The notes: generated by a model from the sequence alone, not told the origin. A stretch of DNA of 15,548 nt from Bordetella parapertussis (GCA_945868195.1 CAMBLP010000038.1:1-15548), one strand, 5' to 3'. Positions 7,369 to 15,205 are shown, numbered from the stretch's first letter. A program made the numbers and translations.

Positions 7369-7952
7369 GCGAAGTCATCCGCATCAAAGGCTTTACCAAT
7401 GAAACACTAGATTGGAAAGCATGGCTCGACGTCGTCAATATTAACGATGCGAGCGCCGAACAGATCGCGATTCTCGAAGAAAGCCACCCCAAAGCAAAAG
7501 AATCTGACTATTACCTTTTTCTTGCGCACCAGCCTGAGATTTTGCGACAGCGTTCCGCTGCGTTTAATGCCATCATGTATGCGCCCGGAGGGATGCCCCG
7601 TGCCGAGCGCGAACTCTCTACAGCAGTCGTCTCTCGCATCAACGGATGCGTGTATTGCGCCTCAGTGCATGCTCAGCGCTTCGAGCAACTCGCCAAAAGG
7701 AATGACAGTATTAAACAAGTGTTTACGGATCCCCGTACGGCTGGGACGACAGACCGAGAAAAGGCGATTGTCCAGTTCAGTATTCTGCTCACAGAAAAAC
7801 CAGATGCAGTGACAGCCTCAGATATCCAAACGCTTAAAAATGTCGGTCTAGACGATGCTGAAATTCTGGACCTCATTCATTCTGTCGCCATATTTGCTTG
7901 GGCAAATCGCTTGATGCTCAATCTCGGCGAACCTGTCTTTCCCTCAGTTTGA
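7365..7952 (+). CDS. Peroxidase-related CMD/AhpD-fold enzyme with intact CxxC
   Basis: A 195-residue protein of the carboxymuconolactone decarboxylase/AhpD superfamily, resembling the C-terminal half of YciW and the 'Avi_7169 family' of alkylhydroperoxidase-domain proteins. The signature E-x11-C-x2-C-x3-H is complete: Glu83, Cys95, Cys98 and His102 in ERELSTAVVSRINGCVYCASVH. A thiol-based peroxide or hydroperoxide reductase role is expected from the family; the donor and substrate are unknown. The ATG overlaps the previous gene's stop (ATGA). The Bug receptor follows after 22 bases. With the preceding gene it forms a split version of what is one polypeptide in enterobacteria. Confidence 0.87.
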   Translation: MSEVIRIKGFTNETLDWKAWLDVVNINDASAEQIAILEESHPKAKESDYYLFLAHQPEILRQRSAAFNAIMYAPGGMPRAERELSTAVVSRINGCVYCASVHAQRFEQLAKRNDSIKQVFTDPRTAGTTDREKAIVQFSILLTEKPDAVTASDIQTLKNVGLDDAEILDLIHSVAIFAWANRLMLNLGEPVFPSV

Positions 7953-7974
7953 CACTCTTAATCAGGAGAAACCT

Positions 7975-8958
7975 ATGCAATCGATGCTTAAAACTCTCAC
8001 CTGTGCTGCCTTGCTTGCGGCAACATTCTCATCACCCACTTCGGCTCAATCATGGCCTGAAGCTGGAAAACCTATCCACATCGTCGTCCCGGCACCAGGA
8101 GGCGGTGGTACCGGCGACACTATCGCCAGGATGTTGGCGGAACAATTAGCCACCAGACTCAAAACAAGTTTTATCATTGAAAATAAACCCGGTGCTAACG
8201 GAAATATTGGCGCAGCATTCGCTGCGAAAAGCGCACCGGATGGTTATCGCTTTTTATTTTCATGGGCAGGTACCTTGGCTGTCAGCCCAAAGCTCTACAG
8301 CACACCGGGCTTTGACTCGCAAAAAGATTTCGCGCCAATCGCATTGATTTGTGATGTCCCGAATATCCTGGTCGTCAACAATGGGCAACCGGTCAAAACA
8401 CTCAAAGAATTTGTTGAGTTCGCAAAAAACAATCCCGGAAAGCTGAACTTTGGTTCAACAGGAATCGGAAGCTCTATGCATTTAGCGGGAGAGTTGTTTA
8501 TGACGCAGACCGGGGCAAAAATGGTTCATATTCCCTACAACGCTCCCGGTACAGCCACGACCAATATGATCGCTAATGATATCCAGCTTATGTTCCAGCT
8601 CGTCCCTGGCATCGCGAGTCAGGTCAAGGCGCAAAAGGTCAGAGCACTCGCAATTTTGTCTGATGCGCGCTCACCAGCCTTACCGGATGTTCCTACCACG
8701 GCCGAGCTTGGTTTTCCTAAACTGCAATCTTCAACATGGTTTGCGATGCTAGCCCCAAAAGGCACACCCAAACCCATTGTCGACAAGATGAATGCTGAAA
8801 TCAATGCCGTTTTAAAGGATCCTGATTTCCAAAAGAAGCTCGCCGCAATTGGTGCGACTACCCTAGGCGGATCTGTAGAAAAATTATCCTCGCATTTAAA
8901 TGCGGAGCTTGAAAAATGGGGCGCAGTCATTCAAGCCGCAGGTATTAAGGCGCAGTAG
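7975..8958 (+). CDS. Bug/TctC-family tripartite tricarboxylate transporter receptor
   Basis: A 327-residue periplasmic binding protein of the Bug family. The signal peptide spans about residues 1-24 (MQSMLKT, hydrophobic core, cut after TSA before QSWPE). Family motifs are the IHIVVPAPGGGGTGDTIAR ligand loop, which carries an extra glycine-rich stretch compared with the other receptor in this window, then ENKPGANGNIGAAFAAKSAPDGY, the HIPYNAPGTATTNMIANDIQ segment and LPDVPTTAELGFP. AGGAGA six bases before the ATG fixes the start. It ends the monooxygenase-CMD run, and no transporter membrane genes are present. The two receptors here are clearly diverged, so they probably bind different ligands. 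Confidence 0.93.
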   Translation: MQSMLKTLTCAALLAATFSSPTSAQSWPEAGKPIHIVVPAPGGGGTGDTIARMLAEQLATRLKTSFIIENKPGANGNIGAAFAAKSAPDGYRFLFSWAGTLAVSPKLYSTPGFDSQKDFAPIALICDVPNILVVNNGQPVKTLKEFVEFAKNNPGKLNFGSTGIGSSMHLAGELFMTQTGAKMVHIPYNAPGTATTNMIANDIQLMFQLVPGIASQVKAQKVRALAILSDARSPALPDVPTTAELGFPKLQSSTWFAMLAPKGTPKPIVDKMNAEINAVLKDPDFQKKLAAIGATTLGGSVEKLSSHLNAELEKWGAVIQAAGIKAQ

Positions 8959-8973
8959 TTTTTTATTCAGCAG

Positions 8974-9027
8974 CGAGCGATCATCTAAAATGCTACATCT
9001 GTCAGCGTCATCATTTGGAGTCGCTCG
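8974..9027. repeat. Inverted repeat between convergent genes
   Basis: CGAGCGA (8974-8980) and its exact reverse complement TCGCTCG (9021-9027) flank a 40-base loop, within which AAATG/CATTT could add a further short stem. It lies between the stop codons of the convergent Bug receptor and hmuV genes. No T-run follows on either strand, so a classical intrinsic terminator is not supported. It may be a weak bidirectional 3' structure or chance. Confidence 0.25.
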
Positions 9028-9048
9028 TGGCCCTCTGTGCTTCAAGCC

Positions 9049-9843
9049 TTAGTTTGCGTTCATTCGTTTTTTCGCTAATGACCTCAGCGGCAGCATGACA
9101 AGATCGCCTTGCTCATCTCTGAGGCAAGATAAACGCACCTTAAATAAATGCTCTAAGGCATTTTTTGCCTCTGCGCCACTTGTGACTGTCTCTAACTTAC
9201 CTGCCGGATGCACGAGCACGAGTCGATTGAAATATCTCAACGCATGATTGAGGTCGTGCATGACGGCAATCACCGCATGCTTGCGGATGCGTGCAAAGCG
9301 CATCAAGGTTTCCAATAAAAAGTCTTGACACCCTGGGTCGACTGCGGCCATCGGCTCGTCCATCAATATGAAGCCCTGCTCAACATCCCAGAGCTGTGCG
9401 ACAACGCGCGCAAGATGAACGCGTGCCAACTCACCCCCTGACAAGGTATCAATCGTCTGATCCAAATGATGCGCGACCCCAAGCAAGTCAGCCGCCTGAG
9501 CAACGATCTGGTAATGATCAGGATCGGCTTTGCGCGCGACGCGACCTAAACCAATCACAATCCTTGCGGGGAGAGCAAACGCAATATCTTGAGACTGTGA
9601 CAAAACAGCACGATTTTCGCTCAGCGCCTGTGAGGTCCAAAAGCCAAGGGGTCGCTGATTGAAAAAAATACGTCCGGTATTGGGTTGATAGGTGCCCGAC
9701 ATGAGCTTAAGGAGCGTGGACTTGCCAGCACCATTCGGACCCACGATGGCGACACACTCTTTGTGATGGATGCAAAGTGAATAGGGACCAAAAGAGTGCC
9801 CCCCCATTTTTTTAACGACATCCTCGACTAGAAGCATCGCCAT
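9049..9843 (-). CDS. hmuV: Heme ABC transporter ATP-binding protein HmuV
   Basis: A 264-residue cytoplasmic ABC ATPase that powers heme import through HmuU. Numbered from the ATG at 9843, Walker A GPNGAGKS is at 35-42, the Q-loop glutamine near 83, the signature LSGGE at 134-138 followed by LARVHLARVVAQ, Walker B FILMDEP near 158-164, and the H-loop histidine in AVMHDLN near 196. The start is ambiguous: a GTG at 9846, the ATG at 9843 and an ATG at 9837 are all in frame. The 9843 ATG shares one base with the HmuU stop (TGATG), which favours coupling. Codons 11-15 contain an A7 run, then T, then a G7 run. Last gene of the heme operon. Confidence 0.93.
   Translation of the reverse strand: MAMLLVEDVVKKMGGHSFGPYSLCIHHKECVAIVGPNGAGKSTLLKLMSGTYQPNTGRIFFNQRPLGFWTSQALSENRAVLSQSQDIAFALPARIVIGLGRVARKADPDHYQIVAQAADLLGVAHHLDQTIDTLSGGELARVHLARVVAQLWDVEQGFILMDEPMAAVDPGCQDFLLETLMRFARIRKHAVIAVMHDLNHALRYFNRLVLVHPAGKLETVTSGAEAKNALEHLFKVRLSCLRDEQGDLVMLPLRSLAKKRMNAN
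9799..9813 (-). repeat. Adjacent A7 and G7 homopolymer runs near hmuV start
   Basis: On the coding strand seven A residues, one T and seven G residues occur in a row, encoding Lys-Lys-Met-Gly-Gly at about codons 11-15. Runs of seven A are seen elsewhere in the window (for example in the first Bug gene), but a G7 run is not, except as the C7 run in hemP. Replication slippage here would abolish HmuV. Confidence 0.6.
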
Positions 9844-10889
9844 CACCCCATTCGATGCCGACGGGCACGTAACAACATGATCATAAAAGGACTTCCTAAT
9901 AAAGCAGTAAAAATACCCACGGGTACTTCGGCGGGAATCGTAATCGTCCGTGCGATGGTGTCAGCAGTCAGCATCAACAATGCGCCCATGAGCATTGAAA
10001 GAGGCAACAAACACCGCTGGTCTGCGCCGATAAGAGCTCGCGCGAGATGGGGTGCGATGAGACCCACAAAGCCGATCACCCCACAAAAGGCGACCGATAG
10101 TCCCGCCAATAACGCAACCATCACAGAAATAGACCAACGCAACCTACTCACAACAATGCCGAGATGCGCCGCCGTGGCTTCACCGAGACTCAAGGCATTG
10201 AGTCGCTGCGCCAAGCGACTTGAGCAGACATAAACAAGCACCAGTATTGAGCACATCATCACAACCATCGTCCAATTGGCGCCTGCCAATGAACCCAGCG
10301 TCCAAAAGGATAGGCTCCGCAATTGCTCGTCAGTCGCGAGATACGTACATAAACCGACGATCGAAACACCTAGTGCATTTAAAGCAATGCCTAGCAACAG
10401 CAGTCCAGAAATTGAACCTGGTGCAAGCCATTTCGAACTGATATTGAGTGTCATACATGTTAAAAACGCGCCCAAAAACGACGTGATGGGCAATAGCCAG
10501 ATTTTGGCAAACCCAAACAGGGCAATACGATCCCCTGAGCACAACACGATCGTGAGTGCTGCGGCAGAGGCCGCCCCCGTTGTCACCCCTAACAAACTCG
10601 GATCTGCCAAGGGGTTACGAAACAAGCCCTGCACCAAGGTGCCCGCTAGACCCAAGGCGGCTCCCATGAATACGGCAAGCATCACGCGCGGAATACGTAA
10701 GTACCAAAGAACATACATATCGCCGTGTTGAGATGCGGTGAATATTGCGTGTTCACCTCTCAACATTGAGAACCAAACTTCAGCATCGATAGGAAAAGCA
10801 CCCGTTTGCAGTGCAACCAGAATGCTTAGAAAAAGTGCAATGAGAGAAAGGAGAAAAAACAAGGTCTTTGGATGTTTAAGAGCGCTCAT
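9843..10889 (-). CDS. hmuU: Heme ABC transporter permease HmuU (FecCD family)
   Basis: A 348-residue inner-membrane permease of the BtuC/FecCD family, very hydrophobic with about ten predicted membrane helices. As a homodimer it forms the heme channel with HmuV. Family landmarks are LRIPRVMLAVFMGAALGLAG (64-83), FRNPLADPSLLGVTTGA (90-106), the coupling-helix region GFVGLIAPHLAR (about 270-281) and PAEVPVGIFTALLGSPFMI near the end. Length is usual for the family. The ATG overlaps the hmuT stop by four bases (ATGA) and its own stop touches the hmuV start, so synthesis is probably translationally coupled. Confidence 0.93.
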   Translation of the reverse strand: MSALKHPKTLFFLLSLIALFLSILVALQTGAFPIDAEVWFSMLRGEHAIFTASQHGDMYVLWYLRIPRVMLAVFMGAALGLAGTLVQGLFRNPLADPSLLGVTTGAASAAALTIVLCSGDRIALFGFAKIWLLPITSFLGAFLTCMTLNISSKWLAPGSISGLLLLGIALNALGVSIVGLCTYLATDEQLRSLSFWTLGSLAGANWTMVVMMCSILVLVYVCSSRLAQRLNALSLGEATAAHLGIVVSRLRWSISVMVALLAGLSVAFCGVIGFVGLIAPHLARALIGADQRCLLPLSMLMGALLMLTADTIARTITIPAEVPVGIFTALLGSPFMIMLLRARRHRMG

Positions 10890-11806
10890 GCAACAACCGA
10901 AGTCCAGAACTGTTCGCTCAAATTTTGAACAGCCATAGGTAACCTAGGTCCAAAACCGAGCAATAAACTTGCCTCCATCACCGCGATACGTTGAGCACGA
11001 CCCGCTGGCGTTTGGCTCAGTCCAGGAAGCTTGAGCACGGACGAGAGATCTCCCAAACTACGAAAACCGTGTTCTGTTAACAGAATGACGTCTGGCCGTG
11101 CAGCAATCAAAGACTCAGGCGTGAGAGGCTTAAAACCCATAAAACCTGAAGTCGCATTGATCGCACCTGCATACTCGATCATCGCATGGGCGCCGGTTTG
11201 CATGCCGGCGCCCATGAGACGACTTGTGCTGTGGGCAAAAAGAAAGAGCACACGTGGGCGTACTGAACTGTGGTGAGAAACCGATAGACAAACCTCGCTC
11301 CACTCCAGACTCAGACGCTCAATCAACGCAACAGACTCCGCCTCACAGGACAAGAGTCTGCCGATACGAGCGATACGTTGAACCAGTCCTTCGAAGCGGT
11401 ATCCAGAATCCATGACTTCAACGGGTACGCCAGCATTAGAAATTTGACGAAGTACCTCTGCCGGGCCTGCCTCCTCAGTGACCAAAACAGAAGTGGGAGA
11501 TAACGCCAAAATACCCTCTGCAGATAGCCTGCGTGCATAGCCGACCTGCGGGAGAAGCTGCGCCTGCTCTGGGAAGCTTGAGGTCGAGTCCACACCTACG
11601 AGGCAAGACTGTGTCTCTAGGGCATACACAATTTCAGTCAGGGCGCCACCCACCGAGACAATCCTTGGGGGCCGAACACTCATACTTTTCGCATGAATTT
11701 TTTGACTCATCGCTAAGGCGCCGAGGGTACCAAGGCGGCTCAGTGCGCGACGACGCATTAAAAAAGCCAGCGTTTCAGGAAGCCGGGCGGGTGTTATGCG
11801 GCGCAT
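10886..11806 (-). CDS. hmuT: Periplasmic heme-binding protein HmuT
   Basis: A 306-residue class III periplasmic binding protein (TroA/FepB fold) that carries heme to HmuUV. The core motifs are RIVSVGGALTEIVYAL, then VGYARRLSAEGILALSPTSVLV with Tyr90, aligned by motif with the axial heme ligand tyrosine of ShuT/PhuT, and ESLIAARPDVILLTEHGF in the second lobe. The ATG at 11806 has AAGGGGA five bases upstream. An in-frame TTG at 11824 and an ATG at 11758 are alternatives. The N-terminus contains MRRRALSRLGTLGALA, a possible twin-arginine signal, with cleavage expected around HAKS. The first 13 bases overlap the 3' end of hmuS. It is shorter at the N-terminus if the 11758 start is used, which has no ribosome-binding site. 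Confidence 0.9.
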   Translation of the reverse strand: MRRITPARLPETLAFLMRRRALSRLGTLGALAMSQKIHAKSMSVRPPRIVSVGGALTEIVYALETQSCLVGVDSTSSFPEQAQLLPQVGYARRLSAEGILALSPTSVLVTEEAGPAEVLRQISNAGVPVEVMDSGYRFEGLVQRIARIGRLLSCEAESVALIERLSLEWSEVCLSVSHHSSVRPRVLFLFAHSTSRLMGAGMQTGAHAMIEYAGAINATSGFMGFKPLTPESLIAARPDVILLTEHGFRSLGDLSSVLKLPGLSQTPAGRAQRIAVMEASLLLGFGPRLPMAVQNLSEQFWTSVVA

Positions 11807-12876
11807 ACATGTCCCCTTGTACAAAACTCATCCAGTAACGCACGCCATTGGATATTTTCAGGAAAACCAGGTTTGCGCTGACCGAACATCATCGTGATGA
11901 CCTCACCAGTATGATCAAACAACTCTAGCGATGTCACCACGCCATCTACGGTTGGCTTTCGAACAATCCATGCACTGGCAATGCAATCCTGCCTGAGGTG
12001 TAAATTAAAGTCTGGATCAAGCACATTGAGCCAACCCTGCGTCACAGAGATATTACGAATCATCCCAGTATGAATTTGAATCACTCCTGAATTAGAAACA
12101 AACACCATGACTGATATTTGTTTATCCGATGCCAGACCCAATACACGCCGAAAATCACCTGCCTTGACCTGTTGCGCGTAAGCAGTCCCAATCAGACGAA
12201 AGGCCTGAAGTCTTGAAACATCGTGTTTTTTGAGTATCAAAAATAAATCATGTGTATCGCGCATGGCGAACCAATCCTGTTGCAATCCAGGTATGTCGAT
12301 TTCGGCATCGTTTCGTTCAGGTTTAGCTCCAGGCTGCGTGGAGATTGAGATCATGGGCGTCTGCAACGCTGCTGCGAATCGAAGTTTGATCTCCTCGAAG
12401 GCAGTGATCTGACTTTCGGGACGTAAAAATATTTTGTGGATCGCAACACCGTCTCGATCAAAGAACTGAAGGCTATGTTGCACACCCCGGGCCGTTTGCT
12501 CAATCACGGCAAAACCCGAATACCAATTTTTATAAAACAGTCTCAGATCAATTGCTTCGTCCGTCACAAGTCCGATATCGCCGGCCTGACTGACAGGACT
12601 GTAAATACCAATCTTTTCATGAACGCATGAGGCATTTCTAGTTAAGGCCATCACCGTTCCTAGAGACGCAATGCTTGCTATTTGTTCTGGCCACTGCGTA
12701 TTTAAAAGAGTGGTTTCAAGTGTGGGGGCTTCTTTTGGGGCGACGGGACCGCAATGCGCCGCAAGTAATTCAGCTTCTGATATGGACAAGATCTTGGCAA
12801 TATCGCGATGTCTGCGGGGACCCTCACGGCGCATCGTCGCGAACGCTGCGCGGACTGTCTGGTAGGCTTCGGACAT
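11794..12876 (-). CDS. hmuS: Heme-degrading/heme-trafficking protein HmuS (HemS/ChuS family)
   Basis: A 360-residue cytoplasmic protein of the HemS/ChuS/PhuS family, made of two tandem homologous halves. It receives imported heme and either degrades it or passes it to a heme oxygenase. The N-terminal GPRRHRDIAKILSISEAELLAAHCG, the GDIGLVTDEAIDLRLFYKNWYSGFAV segment (99-123) and WFAMRDTHDLFLILKK (202-217) are typical. His209 in DTHD sits where the family's proximal heme-ligand histidine is expected. The second half holds GMIRNISVTQGWLNVLDPDFNLHLR. AAGGAGA six bases before the ATG is one of the best ribosome-binding sites in the window. It follows hmuR by 43 bases, and its 3' end overlaps hmuT. 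Confidence 0.93.
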   Translation of the reverse strand: MSEAYQTVRAAFATMRREGPRRHRDIAKILSISEAELLAAHCGPVAPKEAPTLETTLLNTQWPEQIASIASLGTVMALTRNASCVHEKIGIYSPVSQAGDIGLVTDEAIDLRLFYKNWYSGFAVIEQTARGVQHSLQFFDRDGVAIHKIFLRPESQITAFEEIKLRFAAALQTPMISISTQPGAKPERNDAEIDIPGLQQDWFAMRDTHDLFLILKKHDVSRLQAFRLIGTAYAQQVKAGDFRRVLGLASDKQISVMVFVSNSGVIQIHTGMIRNISVTQGWLNVLDPDFNLHLRQDCIASAWIVRKPTVDGVVTSLELFDHTGEVITMMFGQRKPGFPENIQWRALLDEFCTRGHVCAA

Positions 12877-12919
12877 AAAATTCTCCTTGTGTGGACGTCG
12901 ATCTCAACAATCTCTTGAA

Positions 12920-15205
12920 TCAAAAGTCGTATCGGATGGAAATTTGAATATTGCGACCTGGTGCTGTGTAGGCATCTTTGATAGTGCTATTCGCGGCTAA
13001 ACCACTCACGTCGGACCAGCGCCAATATTTGGTGTCAAACGCGTTGTTGACATTGGCATTGAGCGTGAAATTGGCTGTAGGTTTCCAATACAAACCGAGA
13101 TCCAAGGTGCCGTATGCGGGCGTGGCGTATTGCTCTGGTGAAGACAGTGCAATACGAGAAGGGCTTTTCGCTGCATTCCATACCCAGTCCGCACGCGTGC
13201 CCCACGTTGCCTCGTCATAACGCAACCCAAGCAAAACCTTGAGGGGTTGGATCGAATCAAGAGGCTGCTTGCGACCCTTGATCGTGGAGTCCCCTTTTAA
13301 ATAAGCAAAACCTGTCTCGAAGCCCCAGTTTTTATCAAAACGCCAATCCACTCTTGCGACGACACCTTGGATATGTGCGCGCGTCAGGTTGACATACTGA
13401 TAAACGGTTGGATTTGAAGGCCGCCCTGCTCCACCTACGACTTGCTGGCTAATGAAATTTTTGTAGTGATTATCAAAGGCTGAAAGCGAATAGCTGATTG
13501 ACTCGTCAAAGCCTCTCAATCCAATTTCAATACTGTCGGCATACTCAGGCTGTAGATCGGGATTACCAATGCTGGTATAGCCTGAGGCTAAATTTCTAAA
13601 TCCGTTGTTGACCTGATCTGGCGTGGGTGCGCGAAATCCCTGTGCATATTGTGCATAGGGTGCAAACATAGGGTGCAAGGACCATACGGCACCGAGTCGT
13701 GGAGTGACGGCCTGGCCGGTTGAGGTGGTTGGTGGGGTTGGTTGGTTGGGGCGATGCGGCCCACCGCGATGCGTTCCCTGCGCCAAGGGCTTTGAAGAGG
13801 GTGCAATGCGGTAATAGTCGAAACGTACGCCCGGCGTGATAGTGACATCTCCGAGCTCAATTTCACTTTGCAAAAAAGCACCACTGAGCGTGTAGAGCGT
13901 GTCCGGAAAAGGTTTGTCGGGAAAAACGCCGCCATAAGGAGGGACCGTACCGTCGCGGATGCCCCTGATATCCGACTGGCTCCAGTCCACACCATACGTC
14001 AGCCGCTGGTCTAGGACGGTGGTCAAGTTGCTTTCAAATTGCGTCGCAGCACCTACAACGGACGTCTGAAAGGTATTGTCACGCGTTCGTGGGCGGGCGC
14101 GATAGCGGTCTTCGGTTGCAAACTGATTGATCTGCGCATCCTGCCAATAGACGCGTGTTTCTGCCTTTTGAATCCAAGCTGCACTCAGATCGCTATAACG
14201 ATGCTCGACGGAGACACGATCGCGATTGATGCGATCCAAGGTCGAGAAACTCAAGGTCCCCAGTGGTCGGATGGGCGGCACTGCACGGGCCGAATAGACT
14301 TCGGTGGCTTGTGTCCGTCGCTGGGATTCGAGTGTCAGCCCAAGCTGTTGCTGTGGATTGATCGTCAGTATCGCCTTGGCCAGCAAATACCGATTGTTGT
14401 AATCAACGGGATTAGGGGCGGTACGGTCGATATTGAGTGCCTGATTCGTACCTTGGTTGCTGGTGGCATGTCCTAGACGAAAGCTGCCGAGAATCATCCC
14501 CTGCCAGGGGCCGCGCTCTCCCGCCAGCCCCAAGGAGCTGGACCAAGACCGGTCAACACCGGCATATCCAGTCCGAGCAAAGCCGCCCTGCTTGGTATTT
14601 TTTTTGTATAGATCAGAAGGATCGAGTGTGCGAAAACTCACCGCCCCCGCGAGCCCATCACTCCCATACTGTGTCGATGCGGGTCCTCTGAGCACCTCGA
14701 CGGATTTGAGCCCATCCACATCTAGATAATCTGCACGCCCTGTCGTGAACGATCCGAAGGAAAAACCATTGGGTACGCGAATGCCGTCCATCAACATCAG
14801 CACCTGATTGCCACCTAACCCTCGGATGTTGACACCCGCGTTACCCGACCTCCCTGTTGAGGTGCCCGCATTGCTGAAACGCGTTGGCCCCGAAGGGACC
14901 GTGACGTCGAGCTCATGACGAAAAATTTCTTTTAAATCGCGTGCGCCTTCTCGTTCAATCGTCTCAGCCGTGATCACGGTGACCGAAGCAGGCACCTCAT
15001 CAACGCGACGCTCCCCACGCGAAGCACTCACCGTCATTTCTTTGAGTTGGGTGAGCGAGTGTCCTGGACTCTGAGCAATCGCTGCCGCGGCATAAAGGCT
15101 CGCCGACAGACTGCATGTCAGTCCGATGAAAAGGTTTGAGGTGAAACGACGTGTGAAATGAACGGAATGAAAACTAAGGGCTCGAGCATCATGACAGCGC
15201 AGCAT
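12920..15205 (-). CDS. hmuR: TonB-dependent heme/hemoglobin receptor HmuR (BhuR-like)
   Basis: A 761-residue outer-membrane receptor that takes up heme using TonB energy. The N-terminus carries a long basic region and a hydrophobic signal ending ...AAAAIAQS (about residues 1-45). A possible TonB box KEMTVSAS (55-62) follows. The plug domain spans about 65-195, with VNIRGLGGNQVLMLMDGIRV and VEVLRGPASTQYGSDGLAGAVSF. The rest is the 22-strand barrel, ending ...ISIRYDF with terminal Phe. FRAP (524-527) and NPDL (548-551) mark the heme-receptor signature, but the loop between them has no histidine. A His/Pro-rich extracellular loop (about 477-499) is encoded by an unusual CCAA-repeat, G-tract region. 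Length is usual for the heme/hemoglobin receptor class. AGGA seven bases upstream of the ATG lies in a hairpin. Fur regulation is expected through the site before hemP. Confidence 0.92.
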   Translation of the reverse strand: MLRCHDARALSFHSVHFTRRFTSNLFIGLTCSLSASLYAAAAIAQSPGHSLTQLKEMTVSASRGERRVDEVPASVTVITAETIEREGARDLKEIFRHELDVTVPSGPTRFSNAGTSTGRSGNAGVNIRGLGGNQVLMLMDGIRVPNGFSFGSFTTGRADYLDVDGLKSVEVLRGPASTQYGSDGLAGAVSFRTLDPSDLYKKNTKQGGFARTGYAGVDRSWSSSLGLAGERGPWQGMILGSFRLGHATSNQGTNQALNIDRTAPNPVDYNNRYLLAKAILTINPQQQLGLTLESQRRTQATEVYSARAVPPIRPLGTLSFSTLDRINRDRVSVEHRYSDLSAAWIQKAETRVYWQDAQINQFATEDRYRARPRTRDNTFQTSVVGAATQFESNLTTVLDQRLTYGVDWSQSDIRGIRDGTVPPYGGVFPDKPFPDTLYTLSGAFLQSEIELGDVTITPGVRFDYYRIAPSSKPLAQGTHRGGPHRPNQPTPPTTSTGQAVTPRLGAVWSLHPMFAPYAQYAQGFRAPTPDQVNNGFRNLASGYTSIGNPDLQPEYADSIEIGLRGFDESISYSLSAFDNHYKNFISQQVVGGAGRPSNPTVYQYVNLTRAHIQGVVARVDWRFDKNWGFETGFAYLKGDSTIKGRKQPLDSIQPLKVLLGLRYDEATWGTRADWVWNAAKSPSRIALSSPEQYATPAYGTLDLGLYWKPTANFTLNANVNNAFDTKYWRWSDVSGLAANSTIKDAYTAPGRNIQISIRYDF
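13718..13751 (+). other. G-tract cluster with quadruplex potential inside hmuR
   Basis: The plus (template) strand carries eight GG or longer tracts in 34 bases with loops of one to four bases. It contains GGTTGGTGGGGTTGG (13727-13741), one base different from the well-known thrombin-binding aptamer that forms a two-layer quadruplex. It also includes three and a half GGTT units (13736-13749), read as CCAA on the coding strand. Quadruplex formation is inferred, not shown. Confidence 0.55.

Noticed and set aside
8959..9048. Intrinsic terminator between the convergent genes
   Set aside because: The inverted repeat has a 40-base loop and no following T-run on either strand; the T6 after the Bug stop precedes the repeat rather than following it.
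10276..10731. Long open frame on the plus strand (151 codons) opposite hmuU
   Set aside because: It is antisense to a well-supported permease, has no ribosome-binding site or recognisable motifs, and its composition fits a shadow frame.
14039..14476. Open frame of 145 codons on the plus strand opposite hmuR
   Set aside because: It lies wholly inside the receptor gene on the other strand and has no family features, so it is a shadow of hmuR codon use.
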